The notes below the pieces were generated by a model that saw only the letters and a list, made by a program, of their open reading frames with translations, made no database searches and had not been told where the DNA came from. The translations under genes and the position numbers were made by a program. This document shows, piece by piece, positions 15,471 through 26,540 of a stretch of DNA of 64,000 bases (positions are counted from its first letter, which is position 1; every line of letters begins with the position of its first letter). This DNA is from Acidobacteria bacterium RIFCSPLOWO2_02_FULL_65_29 (GTDB lineage Bacteria > Acidobacteriota > Vicinamibacteria > Vicinamibacterales > CAVVIG01): NCBI GenBank assembly GCA_001767435.1, contig MEKT01000021.1, forward strand, positions 1 through 64,000, in the 5' to 3' direction.

Positions 15471-16946
15471 GAGGCCGCTCCTTCTAAAGCCATATGCGAA
15501 ATAGACGACCAGGCCGAGCGCCAGCCAAAGCCCGAACCGAATCCACGTGATCCACGGCAGACCGAGCATCAGATAGAAGCACGAGAGCATGCCGGCCACC
15601 GGGATGAAGGGCACCCAGGGCGTCCGGAACGCGCGCGGCCGGTCCGGATCGCGCTTCCGCAGAATCAGAATGCCCAGACACACCAGGATGAACGCGAACA
15701 GCGTGCCGATGTTCGTGAGGTCCACCATCTCGTCGATGCTCGTGAACATCGCGCACACGCCCACCACCACGCCCGTGAGGATCGTCGTCACGTGCGGCGT
15801 GCGGAACCGCGGGTGCACCCTCGCGAAGCTCTGGGGGAGCAGACCGTCGCGCGCCATCGAGAAGAAGATTCTCGGCTGGCCGAGTTGGAACACGAGCAGC
15901 ACGGCCGTGTGCGCCACAACCGATCCGAGCGCGACGATCCCGACCAGCAGGTCGCCCCATCGTTCGATGCTCGCGTACTGCAGCGCCATCGTCAGCGGCT
16001 CGGCCTGTTCGGTCGCGAGCTTCTGCACCAGCACGTCGTAGGGGATGATGCCCGTGAACACAATGGCCACGACCACGTAGATGAGCGTACAGACGATGAG
16101 CGATCCGATGATGCCGATGGGCAGATCGCGTTTCGGGTTCTTCACCTCTTCCGCCACCGTCGAGACCGCGTCGAACCCGATGTAGGCGAAGAACACGATC
16201 GCGGCGCCCGCCTGAACGCCCGCCCAGCCGTTCGGCGCGAACGGCGTCCAGTTCTCGGCCCTCGTATAGCCCCAGCCGACCGCGACAAAAAGCCCCAGCA
16301 CCAGCAGCTTGATCACCACCATGCCCGTGTTCATCGTCGCGCTTTCGCGGATGCCGATGACCAGCACGATCGTGATGAGCGCGACGATGCCGATCGCGAG
16401 CACGTTGACGACGATCGGGACGCCGAACAGGTGTGGCGCGTTCTCAAACAGTCCGGGGATGCGCGCCGCGGTGCGATAGTCGGTGGAGAGCCAGTCGGGG
16501 ATGTGAACGCCGAATCCCGAGACGAACGTCTTGAAGTAGTTGCCCCAGCTGATCGCGACCGCGACGTTGCCGACCGCGTACTCGATGATCAGGTCCCAGC
16601 CGATGATCCAGGCCACGAGCTCGCCGAGCGTGGCGTAGGAATACGTGTAGGCGCTTCCAGAGATCGGCACCATCGCGGCGAACTCGGCGTAGCAGAGCGC
16701 CGCGAACCCGCACGCGACCGCGGTCAGCGCGAACGACAGGATGAGCGCCGGGCCCGCGCCCGGTCGCGCGGCATCGCCGGCCGCCGCGGTTCCCACCGTC
16801 GCGAAGATGCCCGCGCCGATGATGGCGCCGATGCCCAGCATGACGACGTCGAAGGCATCGAGCGTGCGCTTGAGCTGATGCTGCGGCGCGGCGCCGTCCG
16901 CCAGGATCGCGTCGAGGCTCTTGGTGCGAAAGAGTGCGCTGGGCAT
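15459..16946 (-). CDS. APC-family amino-acid permease (cationic amino acid transporter-like)
   Basis: 495 aa with about 12-13 membrane segments. The first segment has the APC signature VMLGIGAIIGAGIFATVGTA, and segment two continues with PGAGPALILSFALTAVACGF. The later motif FFAYIGFDAVSTVAEEVKNP, conserved in CAT/YfnA-type transporters, indicates amino-acid/proton or facilitated uptake across the inner membrane. The C-terminal repeats of membrane helices are complete. The substrate is undetermined. It is a single gene between two repeat regions. Confidence 0.92.
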   Translation of the reverse strand: MPSALFRTKSLDAILADGAAPQHQLKRTLDAFDVVMLGIGAIIGAGIFATVGTAAAGDAARPGAGPALILSFALTAVACGFAALCYAEFAAMVPISGSAYTYSYATLGELVAWIIGWDLIIEYAVGNVAVAISWGNYFKTFVSGFGVHIPDWLSTDYRTAARIPGLFENAPHLFGVPIVVNVLAIGIVALITIVLVIGIRESATMNTGMVVIKLLVLGLFVAVGWGYTRAENWTPFAPNGWAGVQAGAAIVFFAYIGFDAVSTVAEEVKNPKRDLPIGIIGSLIVCTLIYVVVAIVFTGIIPYDVLVQKLATEQAEPLTMALQYASIERWGDLLVGIVALGSVVAHTAVLLVFQLGQPRIFFSMARDGLLPQSFARVHPRFRTPHVTTILTGVVVGVCAMFTSIDEMVDLTNIGTLFAFILVCLGILILRKRDPDRPRAFRTPWVPFIPVAGMLSCFYLMLGLPWITWIRFGLWLALGLVVYFAYGFRRSGLASR

Positions 16947-17012
16947 GGGGTGTTGAGGGTGCAGGGTATGTCACGCGTCGGCCAAGAGCAAGGACGGGGG
17001 AGCCGGGGGAGA

Positions 17013-17033
17013 ACTAGGGACTAGGGACTAGGA
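17013..17033. repeat. Short 7-nt-period repeat (ACTAGGG)
   Basis: Three consecutive ACTAGGG-type heptamers lie in the 224-base divergent gap between the permease and the DUF6152-like gene. The rest of this gap shows no clear promoter, only the AAAGGAG ribosome binding site before 17171. Confidence 0.6.
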
Positions 17034-17170
17034 ACGTGGGACTCGGTGTATCCTGTTGTCACTCGAACAATCGCTTCTTGAGCCTTTCGGGCGACACGCC
17101 GCACCTGCAGCGCCCCGCCGTTCGGGCTCATCAAGAACCTCTCACGGGACGCTCGAAAGGAGCATCTTCA

Positions 17171-17563
17171 ATGAAGCCGAGCATCTGCGCCTCCGTCACA
17201 CTGGCGCTCACGCTGGTCGCAGGTTGGGCGTGGGCGCATCACAACATGTCGGCCGCCTTCGATTTCAACAATCGATTCACACGGACCGGCACGCTGAACA
17301 AGACCGAGTGGACGAATCCCCACATCGGGTTGTCCGTGGACGCGACGAGCGACCAGGGCCAGGTGGAGACCTGGTTGTTCGAGGGGCCGTCGCCGGGTTT
17401 TTTCCGAACCCGCAGCGTCGGCAAGATCGAGTTCCAGAACGCGATCGGCAAGACGGTGACAGTGGAAGCCAGCCGCGCCAGGGACGGCTCACTTTCCGGG
17501 CTCATACGGCTGATCACACTGCCGGACGGGACCGTCGTGTCGTTATGTCCGCAGAATTGTTGA
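17171..17563 (+). CDS. DUF6152-like secreted protein
   Basis: 130 aa from the ATG at 17171, preceded by AAAGGAG at good spacing; the longer frame from 17036 is not supported. Residues 1-22 are a signal peptide ending AWAHH. The mature protein has HHNMSAAFDFNNRFTRTGT and TEWTNPHIGLSVDA, the pattern of DUF6152 proteins common in soil bacteria. These have no established function; the paired His at the new N-terminus could bind metal. Only 58 bases separate it from the first TolB-like gene, so they may be co-transcribed. Confidence 0.8.
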   Translation: MKPSICASVTLALTLVAGWAWAHHNMSAAFDFNNRFTRTGTLNKTEWTNPHIGLSVDATSDQGQVETWLFEGPSPGFFRTRSVGKIEFQNAIGKTVTVEASRARDGSLSGLIRLITLPDGTVVSLCPQNC

Positions 17564-17621
17564 AATCCCAGTACTGAGTGCGACGGCTGTCGGCCCAGAA
17601 CCTGTGCGAAGGGGGTTTCAC

Positions 17622-19547
17622 GTGAAGAATTCCGGCCACGTTCACCACATTCCGATCGTCATCGCGGCGACGCTGTTTGCCGCCTTGCTGCTGGCGCCGG
17701 CGTCCGTCTTGGGCCAGGCGCCGGCCTCTGCCACAGCCGGCGACCAAGCCAGCGACAAAGGCAAAGCCGCGAAGGCGAAACGGCTCGCCCAACAGTTCGA
17801 GCTCAACGCTCGCGTGCTCACGGTGTTCGACCGCCAAGGGAAGGTCGTCGCCACGGTCGGGGATCGTGCGCTGTATAACGCGATGGTCTTCTCGGGAGAC
17901 CGGACACGGCTGGCCGTGATCAAGAACGATCTCGAGAGCGAGACCAACGACCTGTGGGTGTTGGATGTGGCCACGGGGAACAGCACACGGATCACCTCCA
18001 ACCAACCGCGGGAATTCATGCGGACGCCGGTCTGGTCCCCGGACGGCAGCCAGGTGGCGTATGTGGCGTTGCGCCGCGGATCCGAGGGTCTGTACCGAAA
18101 AGCTTCGAACGGCGAGGGAACCGAAGAGCTCGTGTACAAGAATCCCGGCTTTGGGATGATCCTCACCGACTGGTCGATGGACGGACGTTTCCTGAGCTTT
18201 TCCTCGTCCGATCTTTCAGGAGGGGCCTTGTTCGCGATACCGCTCGGTGGTGGTGGGGAGCGAAAACCCATCGAGGTCTTTCGCTCTGAATCTCAGGTGC
18301 AGGGGTCGAGCCTTTCTCCCGACGGCCGCTTCGTGTCGTATTCGTCGAACCAGTCCGAAAAATTTGAAGTGTATGTCCGGCCGTTCGGCCCATCGGCGGG
18401 CGTGGCGGCGACACCGGCCGCGGGGCCGTGGCAGGTGTCCGACCAAGGTGGCCAAGGCCAGGGCTTTTGGCGGCAGGACGGCAAGGAACTGTACTATCTG
18501 GCGGCCGATTCAGGCCTGATGGCGGTGGAGGTCAGCACCGCTCGCACGGTCACATTCGGAAAGCCGAAATTGCTGTTCCGCCTGTCGGAGGCGGTCCCCG
18601 TCTTTCCCGGGGGGATCGGTGTCAGCCGCGACGGGGAGCGAGTAGTGATCGCCGTGCCTCCGGCGCCTACGCTGCGGCAGATCACGGTGTTCGACCGTAA
18701 CGGGAAGGTTATCAAGAAGGTGGGGGAACCTGGTCTCTACGTCCAGCCGGCGCTCTCACCCGACGGAACACGGGTGGCGGTGATGAGGATCGATCCGCGG
18801 GAGGGCGACAATGACATCTGGACGTTCGACGTAGCCACGAGCAAGGGCACGCCGGTCACGGTTGATACCTTACCGGAGAATGCTCCTATCTGGTCTCCGG
18901 ACGGCCGTCAGGTGGCCTATGTGTCGACGCGCGGGAAATTCTCCAGCATCTATCGAAAAGCGTGGGACGGCACGGGCGATGAAGAGCAGCTGTTTCAGTA
19001 CACGCCGGGCGCAGGCATGGTGCTGACGGACTGGTCGGCGGACGGAAAGTTCCTGACCTTCGACTCGGGAAACCTGCACGTTGTGCCGATCGGTGGAGGT
19101 CAGAAGGCGCTCGAGCGGAAAGCGTTTGGGTGGCGGGAGGAGTACGACGTGCTCCAGGGCCGGTTTTCTCCTGATTCCCGCTTCATGGCTTACCTGTCGA
19201 ACGAGATCGAGGTTGAGATCTTTGAAGTCTTCGTACGCCCGTTTGATGCCAGCAAGCTCGAGACCGGAGCGGGAGGCGCGACACCGGTGCAGGTGTCCAC
19301 CGCGGGCGCCCGAGGCATGATCTTCTGGCGGCAGGACGGCAAGGAACTGTACTACCTGACCCCGGAGTGGGAGGTGATGGCGGTGGACGTGACCACGACT
19401 CCCACGTTTCGGGCGGGGACGCCGAGGCTTCTGTTCAAGTTGCCGGGTCCCGTGGTCGGAAATCCGTTCCAGTGGAGAAGCGTCAGCCGCGACGGTGAGC
19501 GTTTCGTGTTCACCATCAGTGTGCCGGTGAGCGCGTTCGCGCGCTGA
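17622..19547 (+). CDS. Secreted TolB-like/PD40 beta-propeller protein, paralogue 1
   Basis: 641 aa from the GTG at 17622, chosen because paralogue 2 starts at the same position with the same MKNS residues. Residues 1-32 are a signal peptide. The rest is WD40-like PD40 repeats with the motif SPDGxxxAYVS repeated through two propeller-like halves (about 40-340 and 350-640), each opening with ITVFDRxGKVxxxVGE-type strands. Proteins like this are periplasmic or secreted; PD40 domains usually bind proteins or polymers. No catalytic domain is seen. It forms a tandem pair with the next gene and shares a nearly identical stretch near 18.9-19.05 kb. Confidence 0.85.
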   Translation: MKNSGHVHHIPIVIAATLFAALLLAPASVLGQAPASATAGDQASDKGKAAKAKRLAQQFELNARVLTVFDRQGKVVATVGDRALYNAMVFSGDRTRLAVIKNDLESETNDLWVLDVATGNSTRITSNQPREFMRTPVWSPDGSQVAYVALRRGSEGLYRKASNGEGTEELVYKNPGFGMILTDWSMDGRFLSFSSSDLSGGALFAIPLGGGGERKPIEVFRSESQVQGSSLSPDGRFVSYSSNQSEKFEVYVRPFGPSAGVAATPAAGPWQVSDQGGQGQGFWRQDGKELYYLAADSGLMAVEVSTARTVTFGKPKLLFRLSEAVPVFPGGIGVSRDGERVVIAVPPAPTLRQITVFDRNGKVIKKVGEPGLYVQPALSPDGTRVAVMRIDPREGDNDIWTFDVATSKGTPVTVDTLPENAPIWSPDGRQVAYVSTRGKFSSIYRKAWDGTGDEEQLFQYTPGAGMVLTDWSADGKFLTFDSGNLHVVPIGGGQKALERKAFGWREEYDVLQGRFSPDSRFMAYLSNEIEVEIFEVFVRPFDASKLETGAGGATPVQVSTAGARGMIFWRQDGKELYYLTPEWEVMAVDVTTTPTFRAGTPRLLFKLPGPVVGNPFQWRSVSRDGERFVFTISVPVSAFAR

Positions 19548-19583
19548 GGTCCACTGCCGACGAGGCTTGGAGCACTTGCGGTC

Positions 19584-19750
19584 GCCACGAAACTCGAAAT
19601 CACGAAACAGCAAGGCTTGCTTAGTGGTTTCGTGTTTTCGTGGCTGAATCACGTTCAAGAGCGTTGCGAAATTGACCGACGAAAACCGCGGAGCACACAG
19701 AGACCGCAGATCAGCCCCAAAGCCTCCGCGGGTTCTGCGAGCTTTGCGGT
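19584..19750. repeat. Inverted CACGAAA repeat and GCGGAG/GCAGATC spacer
   Basis: GCCACGAAACTCGAAATCACGAAAC (from 19583) is followed by GGTTTCGTGTTTTCGTGGC (19625-19642), an inverted repeat of ACGAAA-type units. From 19680 to 19750 comes a CGCGGAG / CAGAGACCGCAG / CTCCGCGG tract. Together they fill most of the 278-base gap between the TolB-like paralogues; no gene is visible there. Confidence 0.65.
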
Positions 19751-19825
19751 GATCGTCGTAGTTCGTAATTCTGCAGGGTGCTCTGAAGCGTCAAGCGCAG
19801 CGCACTACTCGCGAGAGGTTTCAAG

Positions 19826-21847
19826 GTGAAGAATTCTTTCCAGGCGGCAATCCTGGTCGCGACGGCTGGCCTGTCCGCGCTTCTCCTGGTTCCCGTGCCC
19901 GTCCTGGGCCAGGCGACAGCCCAGGCCAACGCCGACGACCAAGCTGTAGCCGCGAGGGCCCGACGAATCGCCCAACAGTTTGAGGCCCAGGCTCGAGTAC
20001 TCACCGTGTTCGACCGCCAAGGGAAGGTTGTAACGACGGTCGGGGAGCGTGCGATTTACAGCTGGCCGGTCTTCTCGCCGGACCGGACGCGGCTGGCCGT
20101 GGGAGAGACAGATTTAGAGAGCGAAACCGTGAATCTCTGGGTGTTGGATGTGGCCACTGGGCACAGCACACGGATCACCTCCAGTCAAAACCGGGAGCAC
20201 GCGTGGGCGCCGGTCTGGTCTCCGGACGGCAGCCAGGTGGCGTATGTGGCGTTGCGCGGCGGGTATTTCGGTCTGTACCGAAAAGCTTCGAACGGAGGGG
20301 GAACCGAGGAACTCCTGTACCAGCATCCCGGCGCGAACATGTTCCTCTACGACTGGTCGATGGACGGACGTTTCCTGAGCTTCTCCACGACGGACCTTTC
20401 GGGAGGGACCTTGTACTTGCTACCGCTCGCTGGCGATAGGGAGCGCCCCTCGACTGCTTCGACAGGCTCGATTGGCTCGGGGCGACCTGACCCTTCGACA
20501 AGCTCAGGGTCACCCCGAGCCGAGTCGAGGGGTGAGCTTGCCGAAGGTCGCACACCCAGCCAGGTTTTTCGTACCGAGTTTCGGGTGCAGGGATCGCGCC
20601 TTTCTCCCGACGGCCGCTTCCTGTCCTACGAGTCGAATCAGTCCGGGACGAATGAAGTCTATGTCCGGCCGTTCGATCAATCGGCCGGCGCGGGGGCTGC
20701 ACCGGCCGCGGGGCCATGGCAGGTGTCGGACCAAGGTGGCCAGGGCCCGGCCTGGTGGCGGCGGGACGGCAAGGAAATGTACTACGTGGCGGCCGATCGA
20801 GGCGTGATGGCGGTGGATGTCAGCACAGCTTCCGCGTTCCAATTCGGAAAGCCGAAGTTGCTGTTCCGCCTCTCGGAGGCAGTCCCCGTCACTCTTACGC
20901 TGGCCAGTGTCAGCCGCGACGGCGAGCGGGTGGTGATCGCCGTGCCCCATGCGCCGACCCTTCGGCAGATCACGATGTTCGACGGCCAGGGGAACGTTCT
21001 GCACAAGGTTGGGGAACCCGGTCTTTACGTTCAGCCCGCGCTCTCACCGGACGGAACCAAGGTGGCGGTTATGAGGGTTGATCCACGAGAGGGCAATCAG
21101 GACATCTGGACGTTCGACGTCGCCTCGGGTAAGGGCACGCCAGTCACGAATGATACCCTACCGGAGAATGCGCCTATCTGGTCTCCGGACGGCCGTCAGG
21201 TGGCCTATGTGTCGACGCGCGGGAAATTTTCCAGCATCTATCGAAAAGCGTGGGACGGCACGGGCGATGAAGAGCAACTGTTTCAGTACACGCCGGGCGC
21301 AGGCATGGTGCTGACGGACTGGTCGGCGGACGGAAAGTTCCTGAGCTTCCACGATGGCTGCGGGGGGGTCTTGCACGTGGTGCCGCTCAGTGGAGATCAG
21401 AAGGCTCTTGAGCGAAAAGCGATTGAGTGGCTGCGCGACGAGTACAACGTGGCCCAGGCCCGGTTTTCTCCCGATTCCCGCTTCATAGCCTACGTGTCGA
21501 ACGAGATCGAGGCCGAGACATTTGAGGTCTATGTGCGCCCGTTTGATGCCAGCAAGGCCGATGTCAGCGCGGGAGGCGAGAAACCGGTGCAGGTTTCCCA
21601 CGCGGGCGCCCTGGGCATGATCTTCTGGCGGCAGGACGGCAAGGAAATGTACTACCTGACTCCGGATTGGGAGGTGATGGCGGTGGAGGTTACCACCACT
21701 CCCACGTTTCAGGCAGGCACGCCCAGGCTTCTTTTCAAGTTACCGGGTCCGGTGCTCGGAAATCCGCAACAGTGGAAAAACGTCAGCCGCGAGGGGCAGC
21801 GTTTCGTGTTCACGATCAGCGTGCCGGCGAGTGTGACCGCGCGCTGA
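19826..21847 (+). CDS. Secreted TolB-like/PD40 beta-propeller protein, paralogue 2
   Basis: 673 aa, GTG start with a nearby AAGG. It has a signal peptide (residues 1-30) and the same two-propeller PD40 layout as paralogue 1. Relative to paralogue 1 it has about 35 extra residues (around 208-243) that replace a short loop; the DNA there (20446-20555) is a REP-like palindrome kept in frame. The region around residues 445-505 is almost identical to paralogue 1 at both protein and DNA level, unlike the rest. Function is unknown; the tandem duplication suggests variants of one binding protein. Confidence 0.85.
   Translation: MKNSFQAAILVATAGLSALLLVPVPVLGQATAQANADDQAVAARARRIAQQFEAQARVLTVFDRQGKVVTTVGERAIYSWPVFSPDRTRLAVGETDLESETVNLWVLDVATGHSTRITSSQNREHAWAPVWSPDGSQVAYVALRGGYFGLYRKASNGGGTEELLYQHPGANMFLYDWSMDGRFLSFSTTDLSGGTLYLLPLAGDRERPSTASTGSIGSGRPDPSTSSGSPRAESRGELAEGRTPSQVFRTEFRVQGSRLSPDGRFLSYESNQSGTNEVYVRPFDQSAGAGAAPAAGPWQVSDQGGQGPAWWRRDGKEMYYVAADRGVMAVDVSTASAFQFGKPKLLFRLSEAVPVTLTLASVSRDGERVVIAVPHAPTLRQITMFDGQGNVLHKVGEPGLYVQPALSPDGTKVAVMRVDPREGNQDIWTFDVASGKGTPVTNDTLPENAPIWSPDGRQVAYVSTRGKFSSIYRKAWDGTGDEEQLFQYTPGAGMVLTDWSADGKFLSFHDGCGGVLHVVPLSGDQKALERKAIEWLRDEYNVAQARFSPDSRFIAYVSNEIEAETFEVYVRPFDASKADVSAGGEKPVQVSHAGALGMIFWRQDGKEMYYLTPDWEVMAVEVTTTPTFQAGTPRLLFKLPGPVLGNPQQWKNVSREGQRFVFTISVPASVTAR
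20446..20555. repeat. REP-like palindrome inserted in frame in TolB-like paralogue 2
   Basis: The insert is bounded by CCCCTCGACT (20446-20455) and its complement AGTCGAGGGG (20523-20532). An inner hairpin pairs TCGGGGCGACCTGACCCT with AGGGTCACCCCGA. It contains CTTCGACAGGCTCG and CCTTCGACAAGCTCAGGG, matching the core seen in other genes. Paralogue 1 lacks it, which gives the pre-insertion state. Confidence 0.85.
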
Positions 21848-21986
21848 GGACGATGTGGGGAAGGAATTGGTGGGCGCCTCGATGCCGACGCCGCGGCGCA
21901 GCCAGGCCGCCGACGGCGTTGTAGTACCGGATGATATCGATTTGGCGCGACGTGGCTGTCCCAGATCGCCATGCTAAGCTTCGGGT

Positions 21987-22577
21987 ATGAGCGTGCCGGT
22001 GACTCGGCGGCGTGCGACGTACGCGGAACTCTGCCAGGTTCCCGACCATAAAGTCGCCGAGATCCTGGACGGCGAGCTGATCGTCTCGCCACGACCCGCG
22101 CTTCGCCATGCCGGCGCGAGCTCGGGGCTCGGGGGGCTGCTCTGGGGCCCGTTCCAAGGCGGACGTGGCGGCCCGGGCGGCTGGTGGATTCTCGACGAAC
22201 CCGAGATCCATCTAGCCGATGACATTCTGGTTCCCGATCTCGCCGGGTGGCGTCGCGACCGCTTGCCGGCCATCCCAGACACCGCCTACCTGACACTCGC
22301 GCCCGATTGGGTGTGCGAAGTGATCTCGCCCGCGACGGAACGACTGGACCGATCGCGGAAGATGCGAATCTACGCCCGAGAGGGCGTTCAGCACCTCTGG
22401 TTGCTCGACCCGCTCGTCCGAACGCTCGAGGTGCTTCGGCTGGAAAGTGCCCGATGGGTGCTCCTGGGCACGCACGGTGATGCCGATGTCGTGCATGTCG
22501 AGCCGTTCGAGGCCGTCGAGATCGAATTGACAGCGCTGTGGCCCGATCCGCCGTCCGAGTCGCCGCCTCGCCCTTGA
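21987..22577 (+). CDS. Uma2 family (DUF820) PD-(D/E)XK-fold protein
   Basis: 196 aa. The family pattern is clear: ATYAELCQVPDHKVAEILDG with the conserved ILDGELIVSP, then the putative active site EIHLADDILVPDLAGW (Asp in VPDLAG), CEVISPATERLDRSRKMRIY (Glu-x-x-Ser-Pro with Lys) and the GVQHLWLLDP strand. These match the PD-(D/E)XK nuclease-like fold of Uma2 proteins, which are abundant in cyanobacteria and soil bacteria and have no firm cellular role. It stands alone between paralogue 2 and a convergent gene pair. The end is 15 bases from the convergent nucleotidyltransferase gene. Confidence 0.9.
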   Translation: MSVPVTRRRATYAELCQVPDHKVAEILDGELIVSPRPALRHAGASSGLGGLLWGPFQGGRGGPGGWWILDEPEIHLADDILVPDLAGWRRDRLPAIPDTAYLTLAPDWVCEVISPATERLDRSRKMRIYAREGVQHLWLLDPLVRTLEVLRLESARWVLLGTHGDADVVHVEPFEAVEIELTALWPDPPSESPPRP

Positions 22578-22592
22578 GTCGGACCGCGAAAT

Positions 22593-23084
22593 CTATTCGT
22601 CCCGCTCGCGTTCCTCGAGCAGGGCCTCCAGCTCCGCGATGACGTTCAGATCCTTGGGCCGACCGGCCGCGCGCTTCATGGCGATCAGCCGCCGCAGCGA
22701 TACGCAGCGAAACCGATGCTCCTCGAGGAGGGCGGTTTCCGCCTCCGGCAACACCATGTCGTAGGTGCCGCCGCCGGTGACCTCGCCGAGCAAATCGAGA
22801 TCGCCAAGCGTCGTTTGCAGCGTGAAGTTCAGACCGCGATGAATGGTGGCGGCATCGAATCGGAACGGCAGGCCCTCTGGTGCTCCACGGAGGTAGGGTC
22901 GAATCGGCACCAACGCGGCGGCCAGCCTCTCGACGTTCCCAGGCGTCCGACGGTACAAGAGATCGAGGTCCACGGTGATGTGAGCCGAGCCATGGATGGT
23001 TGCCGCGACGCCTCCGATAACGATGAATTCGACTCCCCCCTCGGTGAGCAGCGTAATGAGGGCGGGGAAGTCGGTGGCCGTCAC
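22593..23084 (-). CDS. Nucleotidyltransferase-fold protein, toxin-like partner of a small protein
   Basis: 163 aa, GTG start at 23084 overlapping the preceding stop in GTGA. The N-terminal half has the minimal nucleotidyltransferase pattern, GGVAATIHGSAHITVDLDLL, with the Asp-x-Asp metal pair in VDLDL about ten residues after the Gly-Ser. The C-terminal helices (RRLIAMKRAAGRPKDLNVIA) are typical of this family. Similar two-gene units act as toxin-antitoxin pairs (AbiEii/MNT types) or as stand-alone enzymes; no toxicity can be inferred from sequence alone. Confidence 0.75.
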   Translation of the reverse strand: MTATDFPALITLLTEGGVEFIVIGGVAATIHGSAHITVDLDLLYRRTPGNVERLAAALVPIRPYLRGAPEGLPFRFDAATIHRGLNFTLQTTLGDLDLLGEVTGGGTYDMVLPEAETALLEEHRFRCVSLRRLIAMKRAAGRPKDLNVIAELEALLEERERDE

Positions 23085-23263
23085 GGTCGGCTCTTCGTGT
23101 ACGCCTCGCGCAGCACTCGCACGCTGCGGACGGCGGATTGCATCTTCCGCAGCCGTTCCTCAGGCGAGAGCTTCAAGTTGGCTCGCAGCAGCGTGCGGTC
23201 GATGTCCTTCTTGAACACTTCGATGACGGGATCGGGCTCGATGACGATCCGCGGTTCGGCCAT
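23081..23263 (-). CDS. Small helical protein coupled to nucleotidyltransferase
   Basis: 60 aa: starts [20 protein letters not shown] and continues with [20 protein letters not shown]. It is a charged, helical, possibly coiled protein whose stop overlaps the next start (GTGA), implying translational coupling. The LSPEERL helix is common in small partner proteins of nucleotidyltransferases. It could be an antitoxin or a helper subunit. Confidence 0.65.
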   Translation of the reverse strand: MAEPRIVIEPDPVIEVFKKDIDRTLLRANLKLSPEERLRKMQSAVRSVRVLREAYTKSRP

Positions 23264-23340
23264 AGCCGTAGTCTACTGCACGCGCGTCACAGGCCGGCAT
23301 GGTGCGTGCTAACATCGCTCTTCTGAACGTGCGAGGCTTG

Positions 23341-23381
23341 TGACTCCCTAGTCCCCAGTCCCCAGCCTCCAGTCCCCGTCC
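23341..23381. repeat. 7-nt-period repeat (AGTCCCC) before uvrA
   Basis: TAGTCCCC, CAGTCCCC and CCAGTCCCC units fill 23341-23381, ending one base before the uvrA ATG. This leaves no room for a normal Shine-Dalgarno sequence, so initiation here may depend on the repeat RNA or on a leaderless-like mode. Confidence 0.6.
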
Positions 23382-23382
23382 T

Positions 23383-26214
<2,832 letters not shown>

Positions 26215-26243
26215 ATCGGCCCGAAGTCGCGTAAAGCGTGTGG

Positions 26244-26332
26244 GTAATTGTTTACCGCCTTAACCTCCATGAGCGGCAAACAATTACTAGTAACTGTTTA
26301 CCGGAATGCTCTAGTCAACCGGTGAACAGTTA
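26244..26332. repeat. Two-hairpin GTTTACCG element, copy A (before lpxC)
   Basis: Hairpin 1 pairs GTAATTGTTTACCGC (26244-26258) with GCGGCAAACAATTAC (26273-26287), one mismatch. After TAG, hairpin 2 pairs TAACTGTTTACCGG (26291-26304) with CCGGTGAACAGTTA (26319-26332), one mismatch. A second copy with the same order and spacing is at 36001-36090. It lies in the 326-base uvrA-lpxC gap, in which no other gene is visible. It may be a mobile palindromic repeat or a regulatory structure. Confidence 0.85.
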
Positions 26333-26540
26333 CAGCGTGTGGTAAGATTGCCACGAATTTCACGCCTGTTGATGTGGTCTCGCAGCCACATTCGGTTGTG
26401 ACCCCGACAGGGTGCCAGGTCGAACAAATCATGTAACTTGTATTGAGTCAGTTGCTTAGGAAGAAAGGTCGATCGAATTGCCGACGGGCATTCCGTTTGC
26501 TGCGACACCCGTGCTCGACTCGGCTTGCCTGATAAAGCGC

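Noticed and set aside
15792-17024. Large plus-strand frame of 410 aa opposite the permease
   Set aside because: It is highly charged and Arg/Asp rich, typical of antisense frames in GC-rich DNA, and the permease on the other strand is clear.
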